Assembly (NCBI RefSeq): GCF_003003005.1
Contig: NZ_PVTR01000013.1
Coordinates: 1 to 64,000 of the forward strand
Reading direction: 5' to 3'
DNA: 64,000 nucleotides
Source of the DNA: Mongoliibacter ruber
Lineage (GTDB): Bacteria; Bacteroidota; Bacteroidia; Cytophagales; Cyclobacteriaceae
In this document: positions 1-9,219 of the stretch, piece after piece
Layout of the letters: the number at the start of each line of letters is the position of its first letter
Numbering within the stretch: position 1 is the stretch's first letter
Notes under the pieces: generated by a model
What the model was told of the DNA's origin: nothing
The model's database searches: none
What the model saw: the letters and a program-made list of their open reading frames with translations, nothing else
Position numbers and translations under genes: made by a program

Positions 1-297
1 CTTCTGTTGAACCTCTATTCCCTTCGAACCTGAATATTTTCTATTTAGGCAGAATGCAAAATTACAGCAATGAATAAGGCTCAGCGATTTCTCAGATACG
101 CATATCTACTCAACTAATCTTTTATTTCGATAAATTCTTAAATAAAATGCATTTTCAAAGAAATAAAAGGAATAATTCTATGCTATGCAGCCATAGAATT
201 ACGGTATTTAACCAATAGGCGGAATAAGTGTATGCATCATCCTTCCTTTCAAATAAAATTCCTGCTTGTTGAAGCTCAATGCTGTTTTGAGCAAAAT
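1..297. other. Intergenic stretch at window edge with one hairpin
   Basis: I see no convincing gene here. The only clear structure is a perfect 9-bp inverted repeat, AATTCTATG at 174-182 and CATAGAATT at 192-200, with a 9-nt spacer. It lies about 100 bp beyond the 3' end of the minus-strand gene that follows, and has no strong T-run on either strand, so it is at best a weak terminator or a protein site. Any gene to the left lies outside the window. Confidence 0.5.
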
Positions 298-927
298 TTA
301 AAAAATTTCATAAACCAACCCTATGTTCAAATTTAGCATAGCTGCATGCTGAACATATCTTTGATCTTGCGCGTTGATTTGGATTCTTGGACCATAGATT
401 CTTGAAATATCACTTCCCAACACAAGCAAAAGCCTGTCATTGCTCTCGAATTGATTGATAGCATACTTGAAATTTGCATTGAAGAAAAATCTATGATAAT
501 TAAGTCTGAATTTATTGTTCCCATCAAAATTGGTCATCACAGCACCTGCAAAACCTACAGCAGGTTCTATTATTATTTTGTCACCAATAGGGATTGCATA
601 AGGAAGGTAAATACCTCCGGAATTCCACCTTGCCCTATCAAAAAAATTACCCAATAGTCTTGTTTCACCAACTTGGCCAGTTACACTAGACATAAACAAT
701 CCAATCCCCAAGCGATTCACAATCCCGATCTGAAAATTCAACCCTACTCCTGGCCTCATGTCATAATCATTGGCAAGAAGGTTGTCTCCAAGAAAAAAGG
801 GCATTGTCAAGTTGCCACTTATACTAGGCTGCATTTTATATTTAGCCTTTTTTATCAGCACATCATTTTGCCCAAAAACAGAAAAGGATAAGAAAACTAA
901 GATCGAGCAAAACCCAAAAAACCTCAT
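298..927 (-). CDS. Secreted outer-membrane beta-barrel-like protein, unknown function
   Basis: 209 aa. Residues 1-20 form a clear Sec signal peptide (hydrophobic core, ending Phe-Gly-Gln). The rest has alternating aromatic/hydrophobic strands (for example the stretch with NYHRFFFNANFKYAI) and ends in a C-terminal Phe, as small Bacteroidota outer-membrane barrels often do. No enzyme motif is visible. Its ATG overlaps the TGA of the upstream lipoprotein gene (924-927, ATGA), so the two are translationally coupled and probably act together at the cell surface. The function is unknown; the barrel call is from composition, not from a named family. Confidence 0.6.
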   Translation of the reverse strand: MRFFGFCSILVFLSFSVFGQNDVLIKKAKYKMQPSISGNLTMPFFLGDNLLANDYDMRPGVGLNFQIGIVNRLGIGLFMSSVTGQVGETRLLGNFFDRARWNSGGIYLPYAIPIGDKIIIEPAVGFAGAVMTNFDGNNKFRLNYHRFFFNANFKYAINQFESNDRLLLVLGSDISRIYGPRIQINAQDQRYVQHAAMLNLNIGLVYEIF

Positions 928-1385
928 TTGAATATTATTTCTATTTGACCCAGATCTGAAACAAGCTGATCTGATTTTACTACTGTTTCAAAAATATCCC
1001 TCACTTCTGACTCTACTGCCCCCAAATGATTCTCAAAGACAAACCTAGATCCTCCAAGAGTCATAAAGAAAAACCGAGCCTGGTTTTTACGAGGAATGAC
1101 GATTTTAAATTCTCCATTTATATCAGTCTTTACTATGTAAACAAGCTTTAAAAAACCCCTTTGAGGTAAAAAGTTTTCATCTGTTGTGTAGTTGATGTTA
1201 TATTTTAATTCCGTAAACCCAAACTCGTAATCTTCTACTGGGTTTCCTGATTCATCAGAAACTGTACCTATATAGGTAAAAAACATATTGTCCTCATAGA
1301 CTTGGCAGCCATGGTTAAGAAAAACAACAAAAAGGAAGGTAAAAACTGTAAATACCTTCCCTATATATGTACTTGAATTTCTCAT
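924..1385 (-). CDS. Putative lipoprotein with carboxypeptidase-regulatory-like fold
   Basis: 153 aa. A hydrophobic N-terminus leads to Cys27 (context Asn-His-Gly-Cys), an imperfect lipobox, suggesting lipid attachment. After it comes a stretch around GTVSDESGNPVEDYEFGF and later DINGEFKIVIP, the pattern of the transthyretin-like carboxypeptidase-regulatory domain that Bacteroidota use on many surface proteins. It is the first gene of a two-gene operon with the barrel-like protein at 298-927 (4-bp overlap). A surface accessory role is inferred; the substrate is unknown. Confidence 0.6.
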   Translation of the reverse strand: MRNSSTYIGKVFTVFTFLFVVFLNHGCQVYEDNMFFTYIGTVSDESGNPVEDYEFGFTELKYNINYTTDENFLPQRGFLKLVYIVKTDINGEFKIVIPRKNQARFFFMTLGGSRFVFENHLGAVESEVRDIFETVVKSDQLVSDLGQIEIIFK

Positions 1386-1555
1386 TTTAAACCTTTTGGG
1401 AAAAATGTCTTTATAGACTGTTTATTCAATAAATGCTCTCAATAATAGCGAAAATCAATTGCATTATTAAAAATTACGTTAAAAGAATCACATCTCCTAC
1501 AAAGATTTTTAAAATAGTTCAATATTACATCTTTCTAATTTTCCATTTGGCCTTC

Positions 1556-1581
1556 AAATAGCCCCAAACCACCTTGGGGCT
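1556..1581 (-). terminator. Hairpin at the end of the SDR gene
   Basis: Inverted repeat AGCCCCAA (1560-1567) and TTGGGGCT (1574-1581) with a 6-nt loop. It touches the SDR stop codon. The T-run on the minus strand is short, so termination may be partial. Confidence 0.55.
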
Positions 1582-2453
1582 CATTGCTTTTTTCCTCTGG
1601 AAGCCTCCATCATGTCCCACATTTCTTCAGGAATCAAATCCAAATTATTAAATTCTCCTGCTCCTTTGAGCCACTCTCCACCATCAATGGTGATTACTTC
1701 TCCATTTACGTAAGCTGAAAAATCCGAAACCAAATAAGCTGCAATATTGGCCAGTTCCTGATGTTCTCCTACCCTGCCCACAGGTACTTTTTTGGCTGGA
1801 TCAAACTTTTTGACCAGATCACCTGGTAGCAGTCTGCTCCACGCGCCTTCAGTTGGAAAAGGACCTGGAGCAATCGCATTAGACCTGATTTTATATTTTG
1901 CCCATTCTACAGCAAGCGAACGTGTCATAGCCAAAACTCCCGCTTTTGCAGCAGCGCTAGGCACGACATATCCAGAACCCGTCCAAGCGTAGGTTGTCAC
2001 AATATTTAAAAACACACCTGGCTGTTTGGCATCTATCCATCTTTTTCCCGCAACCATAGTAACATTGGCTGTTCCCTTCAAAACAATATCCACCACTGTA
2101 TTAAAGGCATTCGTTGACAGTCTCTCGGTAGGTGAAATAAAATTTCCTGCGGCATTATTGAGGACTACATCCACTTTACCAAACAAGGCATCTGCTTCAT
2201 CAAAAACTTTGGAAACTTGATCTGCATCCCTTACATCACATGATACCGCCAATACTTTGCCTCCCGTCTCCGCTTCCATTTCTTTGGCAGCTTTATCAAG
2301 TACGTCCTGTTTTCTACTTGTTATTACCAAATTGGCTCCAAGCTTCAAAAAATAAGTCCCCATAGACCTGCCGAGTCCTGTACCACCACCTGTAATCAAA
2401 ATGGTTTTCCCTTTCAATGCATTCTCTTTGAGCATTCCTTCTGTATATGTCAT
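1581..2453 (-). CDS. SDR family 2,4-dienoyl-CoA reductase-like oxidoreductase
   Basis: 290 aa. Rossmann motif TGGGTGLG at residues 21-28 and the NNAAG element at 99-103 mark a classical-type SDR. The usual YxxxK motif is absent: the position four before Lys170 is Ser166, and a Tyr sits 15 before it (Tyr155). This Tyr(-15)/Ser(-4)/Lys arrangement is the catalytic geometry known for mammalian mitochondrial 2,4-dienoyl-CoA reductase (DECR1), and the surrounding GSGYVVPS and PGPFPTEGA stretches match that family in pattern. It probably uses NADPH to reduce 2,4-dienoyl-CoA during beta-oxidation of unsaturated fatty acids. It is monocistronic here. The family is confident; the exact substrate is inferred. 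Confidence 0.85.
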   Translation of the reverse strand: MTYTEGMLKENALKGKTILITGGGTGLGRSMGTYFLKLGANLVITSRKQDVLDKAAKEMEAETGGKVLAVSCDVRDADQVSKVFDEADALFGKVDVVLNNAAGNFISPTERLSTNAFNTVVDIVLKGTANVTMVAGKRWIDAKQPGVFLNIVTTYAWTGSGYVVPSAAAKAGVLAMTRSLAVEWAKYKIRSNAIAPGPFPTEGAWSRLLPGDLVKKFDPAKKVPVGRVGEHQELANIAAYLVSDFSAYVNGEVITIDGGEWLKGAGEFNNLDLIPEEMWDMMEASRGKKQ

Positions 2454-2555
2454 AATTCTTTGGGTTTAATAACCTTTGAATATAGGTATTACCCTAAGTA
2501 AAAAAAAGTACAATTGAAGAGGATTGGCATCATTTTATATGTTACCTAAAGGAAT

Positions 2556-2563
2556 TAGCTTTG
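2556..2563 (+). promoter_or_regulatory. Bacteroidota-type -7 box (TAGCTTTG)
   Basis: Exact match to the TAnnTTTG -7 consensus known for the Bacteroidota primary sigma factor, 18 bp before the ATG of the lipoprotein gene at 2582. I see no good TTTG -33 element at the expected distance. Confidence 0.5.
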
Positions 2564-2581
2564 GTAAAATAATCGAACTCT

Positions 2582-3400
2582 ATGTACCGCAATCTGTTTG
2601 TTGTTTTTTCTTTCCTTCTATTATCCTCCTGCTATGGTGATATAGATAAAAACATCAGCACCGACCTCCAAATTGAGGGAAATGAAGTATTCAATATTTC
2701 ATTGGTTCTGGATGAATCCTTGATTTTTGCTTTTGATTCCTTTGAAGATTATAGAAAAGCTGATACCACTTCTGTGCTTGGATGTCCTAACATTCTGATA
2801 GATGAGACAGAAAAAAAAGTAACCTTGGAGTTTATGGGGAATAGACAATGTGTCAATGAAAACAATTTGAGCAGAACAGGTAAAATCCATGTAAGATTTA
2901 TAAATGAAAGTTCTTTTACTTCCACTATTCTGGAATACGATGGCTATACTGTGAGAGGAAATAAAATTTCGGGGAAAAGAGAATTCATAAAAAGAAGGAT
3001 GAGTAATGGATTCAACAACACCCCAATGGTAGAGACTTTCGAAAACTTTTTGATTATCGATGAAAAAGGCTCATCAAGCCAACTTAAGGGTGATTTTGAA
3101 CACCGAACTTTGAGTTTAAATAATATTTCAACTGAAATTGTTTCAAATGGAAGCCTTGAAGGTAGAAATATTACCGGTAGACCAATTTTGATGAATAGAA
3201 ATCAGCCAAAACGATATTCTATCACTTGTCTAAAAGGTGGTTTTGTCATTCCTTCTTCCGGAAGCGAAACATGGCAGGTAGTCAGACACACCAACCAAGC
3301 TACTTCCCACCAATTGATTTTTGAAAGTGAAGCTGCTTGTCAAAACCTCGCTACCATTACGCTTCATGATGGCCGAACTATTCAATATAGGCAATTATGA
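2582..3400 (+). CDS. Putative lipoprotein, stop codon provided by an inserted element
   Basis: 272 aa. Signal sequence with lipobox Leu-Ser-Ser-Cys17, so probably a lipoprotein. The body is rich in Asn/Ser/Glu and beta-strand-like, with five further Cys residues in the mature part; no family recognised. The last codons are CAA TAT AGG CAA TTA TGA. The final TA and the TGA stop belong to a 151-bp repeat that begins at 3396. Removing the repeat and one copy of its 9-bp flanking duplication restores CAA TAA, so the ancestral protein ended one residue earlier (Arg-Gln) and the insertion only added a Leu. The gene is therefore still intact in practice. Confidence 0.7.
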   Translation: MYRNLFVVFSFLLLSSCYGDIDKNISTDLQIEGNEVFNISLVLDESLIFAFDSFEDYRKADTTSVLGCPNILIDETEKKVTLEFMGNRQCVNENNLSRTGKIHVRFINESSFTSTILEYDGYTVRGNKISGKREFIKRRMSNGFNNTPMVETFENFLIIDEKGSSSQLKGDFEHRTLSLNNISTEIVSNGSLEGRNITGRPILMNRNQPKRYSITCLKGGFVIPSSGSETWQVVRHTNQATSHQLIFESEAACQNLATITLHDGRTIQYRQL

Positions 3401-3546
3401 TTATCCGCAATCATGCCACTAATCAATTAAACGAGGCTTATTTGGCAAAGTGATACTAATAGATATTGGATATTTATTGATAGTGGTTCGAAATCACAGG
3501 TTAATTCCATTATTTAGATTCTTCTGGTATGAAAGCGGATATACAT
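3396..3546 (+). mobile_element. MITE-like element, copy 1
   Basis: 151 bp, non-coding. By hand alignment it matches the 150-bp copy at 47170-47319 with 8 substitutions and one 1-bp indel. Ends are imperfect inverted repeats of about 20 bp: the left end reads TATGATTATCCGC and the reverse complement of the right end reads ATGTATATCCGC, with TCAT and CC matching further in. It is flanked by near-perfect 9-bp direct repeats, ATAGGCAAT (3387-3395) and ACAGGCAAT (3547-3555). The centre has its own small inverted repeat (AATAGATAT / ATATTTATT). All this fits a non-autonomous transposon derivative moved in trans; no transposase lies in the window. Confidence 0.85.
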
Positions 3547-3583
3547 ACAGGCAATAATTATTTCTACTAATTCCAATTAAAAT

Positions 3584-3615
3584 AAAAAAGCCTCTGAAAA
3601 CGAGTCTCAGAGGCT
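3584..3615 (-). terminator. Terminator of ahcY
   Basis: Stem AGCCTCTGA (3589-3597) with TCAGAGGCT (3607-3615), loop 9 nt, followed on the minus strand by a run of six T. It lies 20 bp beyond the ahcY stop codon. Confidence 0.85.
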
Positions 3616-3634
3616 AAATTCACAATACTTAATC

Positions 3635-4954
3635 TTAGTATCTGTAGTATTCAGGCTTGTAAGGGCCTTCCACTGTAACGCCGATATACTCAGCTTGATC
3701 TTGACTAAGCTCCTCCAAAACAACACCCAGTTTTGCCAAATGTAAGGCAGCAACTTTTTCATCCAGATGCTTTGGTAATACAAACACACCTGGTTCGTAT
3801 TGATCTGTATTTGTCCAAAGCTCCAATTGGGCTAGTGTTTGGTTGGTAAATGAGTTTGACATCACAAAAGATGGGTGTCCTGTAGCACAGCCCAAATTGA
3901 CCAGTCTACCTTCCGCCAAGACGATAATGTCATTACCTTCTATATTATATAAGTCTACTTGAGGTTTGATGACATTTTTGGTGTGGCCATAATTCTTATT
4001 CAACCAGGCCATATCAATTTCATTGTCAAAGTGACCGATATTACACACGATAGTCTTATCTCTCATTCCGCGGAAATGCTTTTCTGAGATAATATCCTTA
4101 TTACCGGTTGCCGTAACCACGATATCTGCTTCTTTTACTGCATCCACCATTCTCTTTACCGCAAATCCATCCATTGCTGCTTGCAAAGCACAGATTGGAT
4201 CAATTTCAGTGACTATCACTCTTGCGCCAGCACCTCTCAAAGAAGCCGCTGAACCTTTACCGACGTCACCATATCCAGCCACGACAGCTACTTTACCAGC
4301 CATCATCACATCTGTAGCCCTTCTTATAGCATCTACTAAAGACTCTTTACAACCATATTTGTTATCGAATTTAGACTTGGTCACTGAATCGTTAACATTG
4401 ATGGCAGGCATTGGCAAAGTGCCTTTTTTCATTCTTTCATACAATCTATGAACACCGGTAGTGGTCTCTTCAGAAAGTCCTTTGATTTCTTTCACCAATT
4501 CCGGATAATTATCCAAAACCATGTTGGTAAGGTCTCCTCCGTCATCCAATATCATATTAAGAGGTTGTCTTTCTTCTCCGAAAAATAACGTCTGCTCAAT
4601 ACACCAATCGAACTCTTCTTCCGTAAGTCCCTTCCAAGCATAAACTGAAATACCAGCAGCTGCAATCGCAGCGGCGGCATGGTCTTGAGTAGAGAAAATA
4701 TTGCAGGAAGACCAAGTCACCTCAGCACCAAGTGCTACAAGTGTTTCGATCAACACGGCTGTTTGTATAGTCATGTGAAGACATCCTGCTATCCTTGCTC
4801 CTTTTAGAGGTTGAGCAGCACCGTATTCTTCTCTCAGCGCCATAAGGCCAGGCATTTCTGCTTCCGCCAAAGTAATTTCTTTTCTTCCCCAATCTGCTAG
4901 GGAAATATCCTTCACCTTAAACTTGATGAATTTGTCAGATTTGATTTCAGACAT
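3635..4954 (-). CDS. ahcY: Adenosylhomocysteinase
   Basis: 439 aa, normal for the family. It hydrolyses S-adenosylhomocysteine to adenosine and homocysteine, clearing the inhibitor made by methyltransferases. Evidence: the NAD-binding motif GYGDVGKG at about residues 227-234, the [11 protein letters not shown] substrate/catalytic stretch before it, and the C-terminal KPEYYRY typical of the enzyme. The reading frame is open for 36 more codons upstream, but that extension would run into birA and contains a TATTTTTG -7 box (4996-5003), so the ATG at 4954 is the start. It is followed by its own terminator. Confidence 0.97.
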   Translation of the reverse strand: MSEIKSDKFIKFKVKDISLADWGRKEITLAEAEMPGLMALREEYGAAQPLKGARIAGCLHMTIQTAVLIETLVALGAEVTWSSCNIFSTQDHAAAAIAAAGISVYAWKGLTEEEFDWCIEQTLFFGEERQPLNMILDDGGDLTNMVLDNYPELVKEIKGLSEETTTGVHRLYERMKKGTLPMPAINVNDSVTKSKFDNKYGCKESLVDAIRRATDVMMAGKVAVVAGYGDVGKGSAASLRGAGARVIVTEIDPICALQAAMDGFAVKRMVDAVKEADIVVTATGNKDIISEKHFRGMRDKTIVCNIGHFDNEIDMAWLNKNYGHTKNVIKPQVDLYNIEGNDIIVLAEGRLVNLGCATGHPSFVMSNSFTNQTLAQLELWTNTDQYEPGVFVLPKHLDEKVAALHLAKLGVVLEELSQDQAEYIGVTVEGPYKPEYYRY

Positions 4955-4995
4955 ATAATTATTGATTAATAAATTGATATTCAATTCAGAATTAC

Positions 4996-5003
4996 AAAAA
5001 TAG
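4996..5003 (-). promoter_or_regulatory. Bacteroidota-type -7 box (TATTTTTG) of ahcY
   Basis: Exact TAnnTTTG match on the minus strand, 41 bp before the ahcY ATG. It implies that ahcY has its own promoter rather than depending on birA, and it excludes the longer ahcY reading frame. Confidence 0.5.
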
Positions 5004-5033
5004 GCTTTTTGCTTGCAATATAAAATTTGGTGA

Positions 5034-5789
5034 TCACAGGAAACTGACTTCTTTAAGCCCAAAATTCTTAAGGACTCCCTCTTGAGTTTCTATGATTAAT
5101 TTTCCTTCCGGGGAAATGTTTACTATTTTTCCCTCGAAAACCTCTCCATCATCATAAAGAGCAAATTTTCCCAACCCAAAAAGATGAGACAAATAATGTT
5201 CATCCAGCTTCTGATTCTCTCCTTTTCTTAGCATTAAGTACCATTTTTCAATTTTTGAAATAAGATCGCCAAAGATTTCCTCCAAATCGAAATGGATATT
5301 TGTAAGGTTTTTCAATGAGCTGGCTTTGGGAAAAGGAAAATCAGTTTGATTGACATTCAATCCTATACCTATTACACTATACTCAACACTTTTTTGATTG
5401 ATGATGTTTTCAATTAATACCCCACAAAGCTTTCCCGCTTCTGGATGAACAATATCATTTGGCCATTTGATTTTTATTTGCCTGTCATACACTGACAATA
5501 ATTCCCAAATCGCCAGACACACCATTTTACTCAACAGAAACTGTTGGCTCGGACGAAGGAAAACGGGTCTCAATACAATCGAAAATGTTAGATTTTCTCC
5601 TGGATATGACCACCATTGACTACCTCTCTGACCTTTGCCTTTGGTCTGGGCATCAGTAATGAAAACACTCCCTTCTGAAGCTTCTTTACGCTTTATTTTT
5701 TCCATTGCCAACTCATTGGTAGAGTGACACTCTGTCATGAACTGGACATCTTTTCCTAGAAAAATGGTGTTGGCAAGGATTTTATACAT
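5034..5789 (-). CDS. birA: Biotin--[acetyl-CoA-carboxylase] ligase
   Basis: 251 aa. It activates biotin as biotinyl-AMP and transfers it to the carrier lysine of biotin-dependent carboxylases. The biotin/AMP loop reads GKGQRG (51-56; family form GRGRxG), followed by KWPND (108-112) and KLCGVLIE, and a small C-terminal SH3-like domain. There is no N-terminal helix-turn-helix, so this is the monofunctional type that does not act as a biotin-operon repressor. It is divergent from rsfS; the 86-bp gap between them must hold both promoters, and TATCTTTA (one mismatch to TAnnTTTG) lies on the birA side. Confidence 0.93.
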   Translation of the reverse strand: MYKILANTIFLGKDVQFMTECHSTNELAMEKIKRKEASEGSVFITDAQTKGKGQRGSQWWSYPGENLTFSIVLRPVFLRPSQQFLLSKMVCLAIWELLSVYDRQIKIKWPNDIVHPEAGKLCGVLIENIINQKSVEYSVIGIGLNVNQTDFPFPKASSLKNLTNIHFDLEEIFGDLISKIEKWYLMLRKGENQKLDEHYLSHLFGLGKFALYDDGEVFEGKIVNISPEGKLIIETQEGVLKNFGLKEVSFL

Positions 5790-5875
5790 TTTGATTAGTT
5801 AATTTGTAGGGCAATAAAGATATTACCATCCATTTTATGACCGGTAAATTTCAAAAAAAATAGGAGAAATAGCAC

Positions 5876-6223
5876 ATGACAGCAGAAGAGCTGAGTAAAA
5901 TTATAGTAAAAGGAATGGAAGACAAGAAGGCTTCCGATATCGTTTTGATGGATTTGAGAGATGTAAGTAATTCATTCACAGATTTTTTTGTGATTTGTTC
6001 TGGAAATTCTGACACGCAATTAGAAGCAATTTCTGAATCTATAGAAGAACAAGTTTTCAAGTCAAACAAAGAAAAGCCATGGCGAAATGAGGGTAAAAAT
6101 AACCTTCAATGGATTTTGATGGATTATGTCAACGTTGTGGCTCACGTTTTCTTGAAAGAAAAACGAGAATTTTATGGAATTGAAGAACTCTGGGGCGATG
6201 CCAAAGTTACAAGAATTGATTAA
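5876..6223 (+). CDS. rsfS: Ribosome silencing factor RsfS
   Basis: 115 aa, family-typical length. RsfS (Iojap/DUF143) binds ribosomal protein uL14 and blocks joining of the subunits when nutrients run out. Visible family signatures are the KKASDIVLMDLR strand-turn, FTDFFVICSGNSDTQ, and the WILMDYVNVVAHVF and FYGIEELWGDA motifs near the end. It sits 66 bp before ftsH on the same strand, an association seen often in Bacteroidota, and may be cotranscribed with it. An AGGAG-like stretch lies 8 bp upstream of the ATG, which is uncommon in this phylum. Confidence 0.93.
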   Translation: MTAEELSKIIVKGMEDKKASDIVLMDLRDVSNSFTDFFVICSGNSDTQLEAISESIEEQVFKSNKEKPWRNEGKNNLQWILMDYVNVVAHVFLKEKREFYGIEELWGDAKVTRID

Positions 6224-6289
6224 ACCTGTTTGAACTTTAAGACAGTTTAAGCGTTTTACAACAAGTTTGCAGCATAGAAATAATAACAG

Positions 6290-8356
6290 ATGAGCGATAA
6301 TAAAAAATCTAAAAAGTTTATCCCAAAAGCACCCCAAAAACCAAATTTTCAACTTTGGTTGATTATAGCGGCTGTGGTAGTATTGGTAGGCATTACTTGG
6401 TTCAACCAAAGAAATGCTGTGATGGACATCACTTTAAAGAAGTTTGAAGATATCTATTTGGCCAATGATGTATCTAAGGTCATGGTGATATACAATCAAA
6501 ACCTTGTTGAGGTCACACTAAGGTCTGAATCTCTTCAGAACAGGAAATATAAGGAAGAACTGGAATCAAACAGTCCCTTTTTCACTCCTGCGGGTCCTCA
6601 TTACCAACTTAAAATTGCATCGGTAGATAAGTTTATTGAATATTACAATGAGCTGGAATCCCGTATGCCGGAAGACCAACGAATAAGTTATGAATCCAAA
6701 ACCCAAGAGTCTTGGACGAATTGGTTTTCAAGTTTCGGTTTCTTGATTCTATTATTCCTGTTGTTCTGGATCATGATGAGAAGGATGGCAGGTCCTTCCG
6801 GGCCGGGTGGACAGATCTTCAATGTAGGCAAATCCAAAGCTCAGCTTTTTGATGCTGAAAACAAGGTCAAAATCACATTCGATAACGTTGCGGGTCTTGA
6901 TGAAGCCAAAGAGGAGATTCAGGAGATTGTTGAATTCCTTAAAAACCCATCTAAATTCACCAAATTAGGCGGTAAAATTCCAAAAGGAGCATTGCTTGTA
7001 GGACCTCCTGGAACTGGTAAAACCCTATTGGCGAAAGCCGTAGCAGGAGAAGCAGGTGTACCATTCTTTACCCTTTCAGGATCTGACTTTGTAGAAATGT
7101 TCGTGGGTGTAGGTGCAGCACGTGTAAGGGATCTTTTCAAACAAGCCAAAGAAAAAGCACCATGTATCATTTTCATTGATGAAATTGATGCTATTGGTAG
7201 GTCAAGAGGTAAGGGACAAATGCCTGGATCCAATGATGAACGTGAGAATACTCTTAACTCTCTACTTGTGGAGATGGATGGTTTTGGAACTGATACGGGT
7301 GTAATTGTCCTTGCAGCCACCAACAGACCTGACGTGCTTGATTCAGCTTTATTGAGACCTGGAAGGTTTGACAGGCAAATAAGTATTGACAAACCGGATA
7401 TCGTTGGAAGAGAAGCGATTTTCAAAGTTCACTTAGAACCAATCAAATCCTCTGATGATGTAGACCCTAAAAAATTATCTGCCCAAACTCCTGGATTTGC
7501 AGGTGCAGAAATTGCCAATGTTTGTAATGAAGCTGCCCTTATCGCTGCCAGAAGGAATAAGACAGCTGTAGATATGCAGGATTTCCAAGACGCTATTGAC
7601 AGGGTCATTGGAGGCTTGGAGAAAAAGAACAAAATCATTTCCCCAGAGGAAAAGAAAATAGTTGCCTACCACGAAGCTGGTCACGCCGTTGCAGGTTGGT
7701 TCTTGGAGCATGCTGATCCTTTGGTTAAAGTAAGTATCGTGCCAAGAGGTGTTGCTGCCTTGGGTTATGCACAATACCTACCTAAAGAACAGTTTCTCTA
7801 TCAGACTGAGCAACTTATCGATGAAATGTGTATGACACTTGGTGGAAGAGCGGCTGAAGAAATTATCTTCGGTAAGATTTCTACTGGAGCATTGAGTGAT
7901 TTGGAGCGAATTACCAAAATGGCCTATTCAATAGTATCCATTTATGGTATGAATGAGAAAATCGGTAACGTATCCTTCTATGATAGCAAAAGCTCAGAAT
8001 ACAGGACGTCAAAACCTTATTCAGAGAAGACAGCAGAGACCATTGATGATGAAGTTAGAAAGTTGATCTTATTTGCTTACGAAAAGACAAAAGCGCTTTT
8101 ATCTGATAAGAAAAACGAACTGGAAATTTTAGCCAAAGAGTTGCTTGAAAAAGAAATCCTCTTCCAAAGTGATTTGGAAAAACTCATAGGAAAGCGTCCA
8201 TTTGGAAAAGAAACTACTTATGAAGCTTACACCAAAAAGGAGCTGAAAGAAGAAATTAAGCCGACTGAAATTTCACCGGATGCTGTTTCGACTGATGATT
8301 CCAAATCAGATATAAGTCCCTCTGAAGAAGAGGAAGTAGAAGAAAAAAAAGGTTAA
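6290..8356 (+). CDS. ftsH: ATP-dependent zinc metalloprotease FtsH
   Basis: 688 aa. A membrane-anchored AAA+ protease that extracts and degrades membrane and regulatory proteins. Order: N-terminal transmembrane segment (about residues 23-40), periplasmic domain, second transmembrane segment (about 145-165), AAA module with Walker A GPPGTGKT (238-245), Walker B IIFIDEID, and the zinc site HEAGH (461-465) with the third ligand Asp at about 537. The C-terminus ends in a long acidic Glu/Ser-rich tail. In many Gram-negatives FtsH controls LpxC turnover; lpxC is in this window, but whether this FtsH acts on it is not shown by sequence. It is followed by a strong terminator. Confidence 0.97.
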   Translation: MSDNKKSKKFIPKAPQKPNFQLWLIIAAVVVLVGITWFNQRNAVMDITLKKFEDIYLANDVSKVMVIYNQNLVEVTLRSESLQNRKYKEELESNSPFFTPAGPHYQLKIASVDKFIEYYNELESRMPEDQRISYESKTQESWTNWFSSFGFLILLFLLFWIMMRRMAGPSGPGGQIFNVGKSKAQLFDAENKVKITFDNVAGLDEAKEEIQEIVEFLKNPSKFTKLGGKIPKGALLVGPPGTGKTLLAKAVAGEAGVPFFTLSGSDFVEMFVGVGAARVRDLFKQAKEKAPCIIFIDEIDAIGRSRGKGQMPGSNDERENTLNSLLVEMDGFGTDTGVIVLAATNRPDVLDSALLRPGRFDRQISIDKPDIVGREAIFKVHLEPIKSSDDVDPKKLSAQTPGFAGAEIANVCNEAALIAARRNKTAVDMQDFQDAIDRVIGGLEKKNKIISPEEKKIVAYHEAGHAVAGWFLEHADPLVKVSIVPRGVAALGYAQYLPKEQFLYQTEQLIDEMCMTLGGRAAEEIIFGKISTGALSDLERITKMAYSIVSIYGMNEKIGNVSFYDSKSSEYRTSKPYSEKTAETIDDEVRKLILFAYEKTKALLSDKKNELEILAKELLEKEILFQSDLEKLIGKRPFGKETTYEAYTKKELKEEIKPTEISPDAVSTDDSKSDISPSEEEEVEEKKG

Positions 8357-8378
8357 TGCCTTAAAACGCCCATATTTT

Positions 8379-8409
8379 AAAAGCTTCCTAGAAATAGGAG
8401 GCTTTTTTT
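8379..8409 (+). terminator. Terminator of ftsH
   Basis: Stem AAAAGCTTCCTA (8379-8390) with TAGGAGGCTTTT (8395-8406), one G-U pair, 4-nt loop, ending in a T-run to 8409. It is 22 bp after the ftsH stop codon. Confidence 0.85.
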
Positions 8410-8457
8410 AGTGCCCTATCCCGGATTTATTTCTCACGAAAGGTTTATTTTGCAAAC

Positions 8458-9219
8458 ATGAATATTCAACTACACGGAAAAAAGGTATTTTTTGCCTCCG
8501 ATTTTCATTTAGGTGCCCCTGATGAGAAAACGAGTAAATTAAGAGAAAAGAAAATAATCAATTGGCTTGACAGTATTCAAGATGATGCTGCCGCGATTTT
8601 CCTGGTTGGAGATATTTTTGACTTCTGGTTTGAGTATAAAAAAGTCGTCCCAAAAGGATTTGTACGCTTTTTGGGTAAGATTGCAGAGCTCAGAGATAAA
8701 AATATTCCCGTTGTCTTTTTCACAGGAAACCACGATTTGTGGATGAATGACTACTTTGAAAAAGAATTGGATGTTCCTGTTCACCATAATCCCATACACT
8801 TGACCATTGAAAGCAAAAACTTTCTTATAGGCCATGGAGATGGATTAGGCCCCGGAGACAAGGAATACAAAGTACTCAAGCAGGTTTTTACCAACGATGT
8901 AGCAAAATGGCTTTTCAGGTGGCTTCATCCTGATGTTGGCGTGTGGCTAGCCCAAAAATGGTCTTCTAAAAGCCGTATTTCTAAGCTTGGAAAAGAAGAA
9001 AATGACTTCAAAGGGGAGAATGAGTGGCTTTGGCAATACTGTAAGCAAATTGAAAAGAACCAACATTTCGACTACTTCGTATTTGGACACCGTCACATCC
9101 CTTTGGATTTGCCTGTAGGATCCAAATCCCGCTATTTGAATTTGGGAGAATGGGTAAGTCAATATAGCTATGGTGAATTTGACGGCACAAAGTTTGACAT
9201 CAAGACTTTTACTGAATGA
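8458..9219 (+). CDS. lpxH: UDP-2,3-diacylglucosamine diphosphatase
   Basis: 253 aa. It cleaves UDP-2,3-diacylglucosamine to lipid X and UMP in lipid A synthesis on the inner face of the membrane. The calcineurin-type metal motifs are all present: SDFHLG (Asp15, His17), GDIFDFW, GNHDLW, HGDGLGPGD and GHRH. The length fits LpxH. It is followed by a gene overlapping it by 4 bp, and shares the pathway with lpxD, lpxC-fabZ and lpxA further along. A second, more distant LpxH-like protein lies at 14158-15027. Confidence 0.93.
   Translation: MNIQLHGKKVFFASDFHLGAPDEKTSKLREKKIINWLDSIQDDAAAIFLVGDIFDFWFEYKKVVPKGFVRFLGKIAELRDKNIPVVFFTGNHDLWMNDYFEKELDVPVHHNPIHLTIESKNFLIGHGDGLGPGDKEYKVLKQVFTNDVAKWLFRWLHPDVGVWLAQKWSSKSRISKLGKEENDFKGENEWLWQYCKQIEKNQHFDYFVFGHRHIPLDLPVGSKSRYLNLGEWVSQYSYGEFDGTKFDIKTFTE

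Noticed and set aside
4955-5062. 36-codon N-terminal extension of ahcY
   Set aside because: It would run into birA, holds a -7 box, and gives an N-terminus foreign to the family.
6919-7425. Long antisense open frames inside ftsH, lpxC-fabZ and other genes
   Set aside because: They are by-products of codon use in strongly conserved genes on the other strand.
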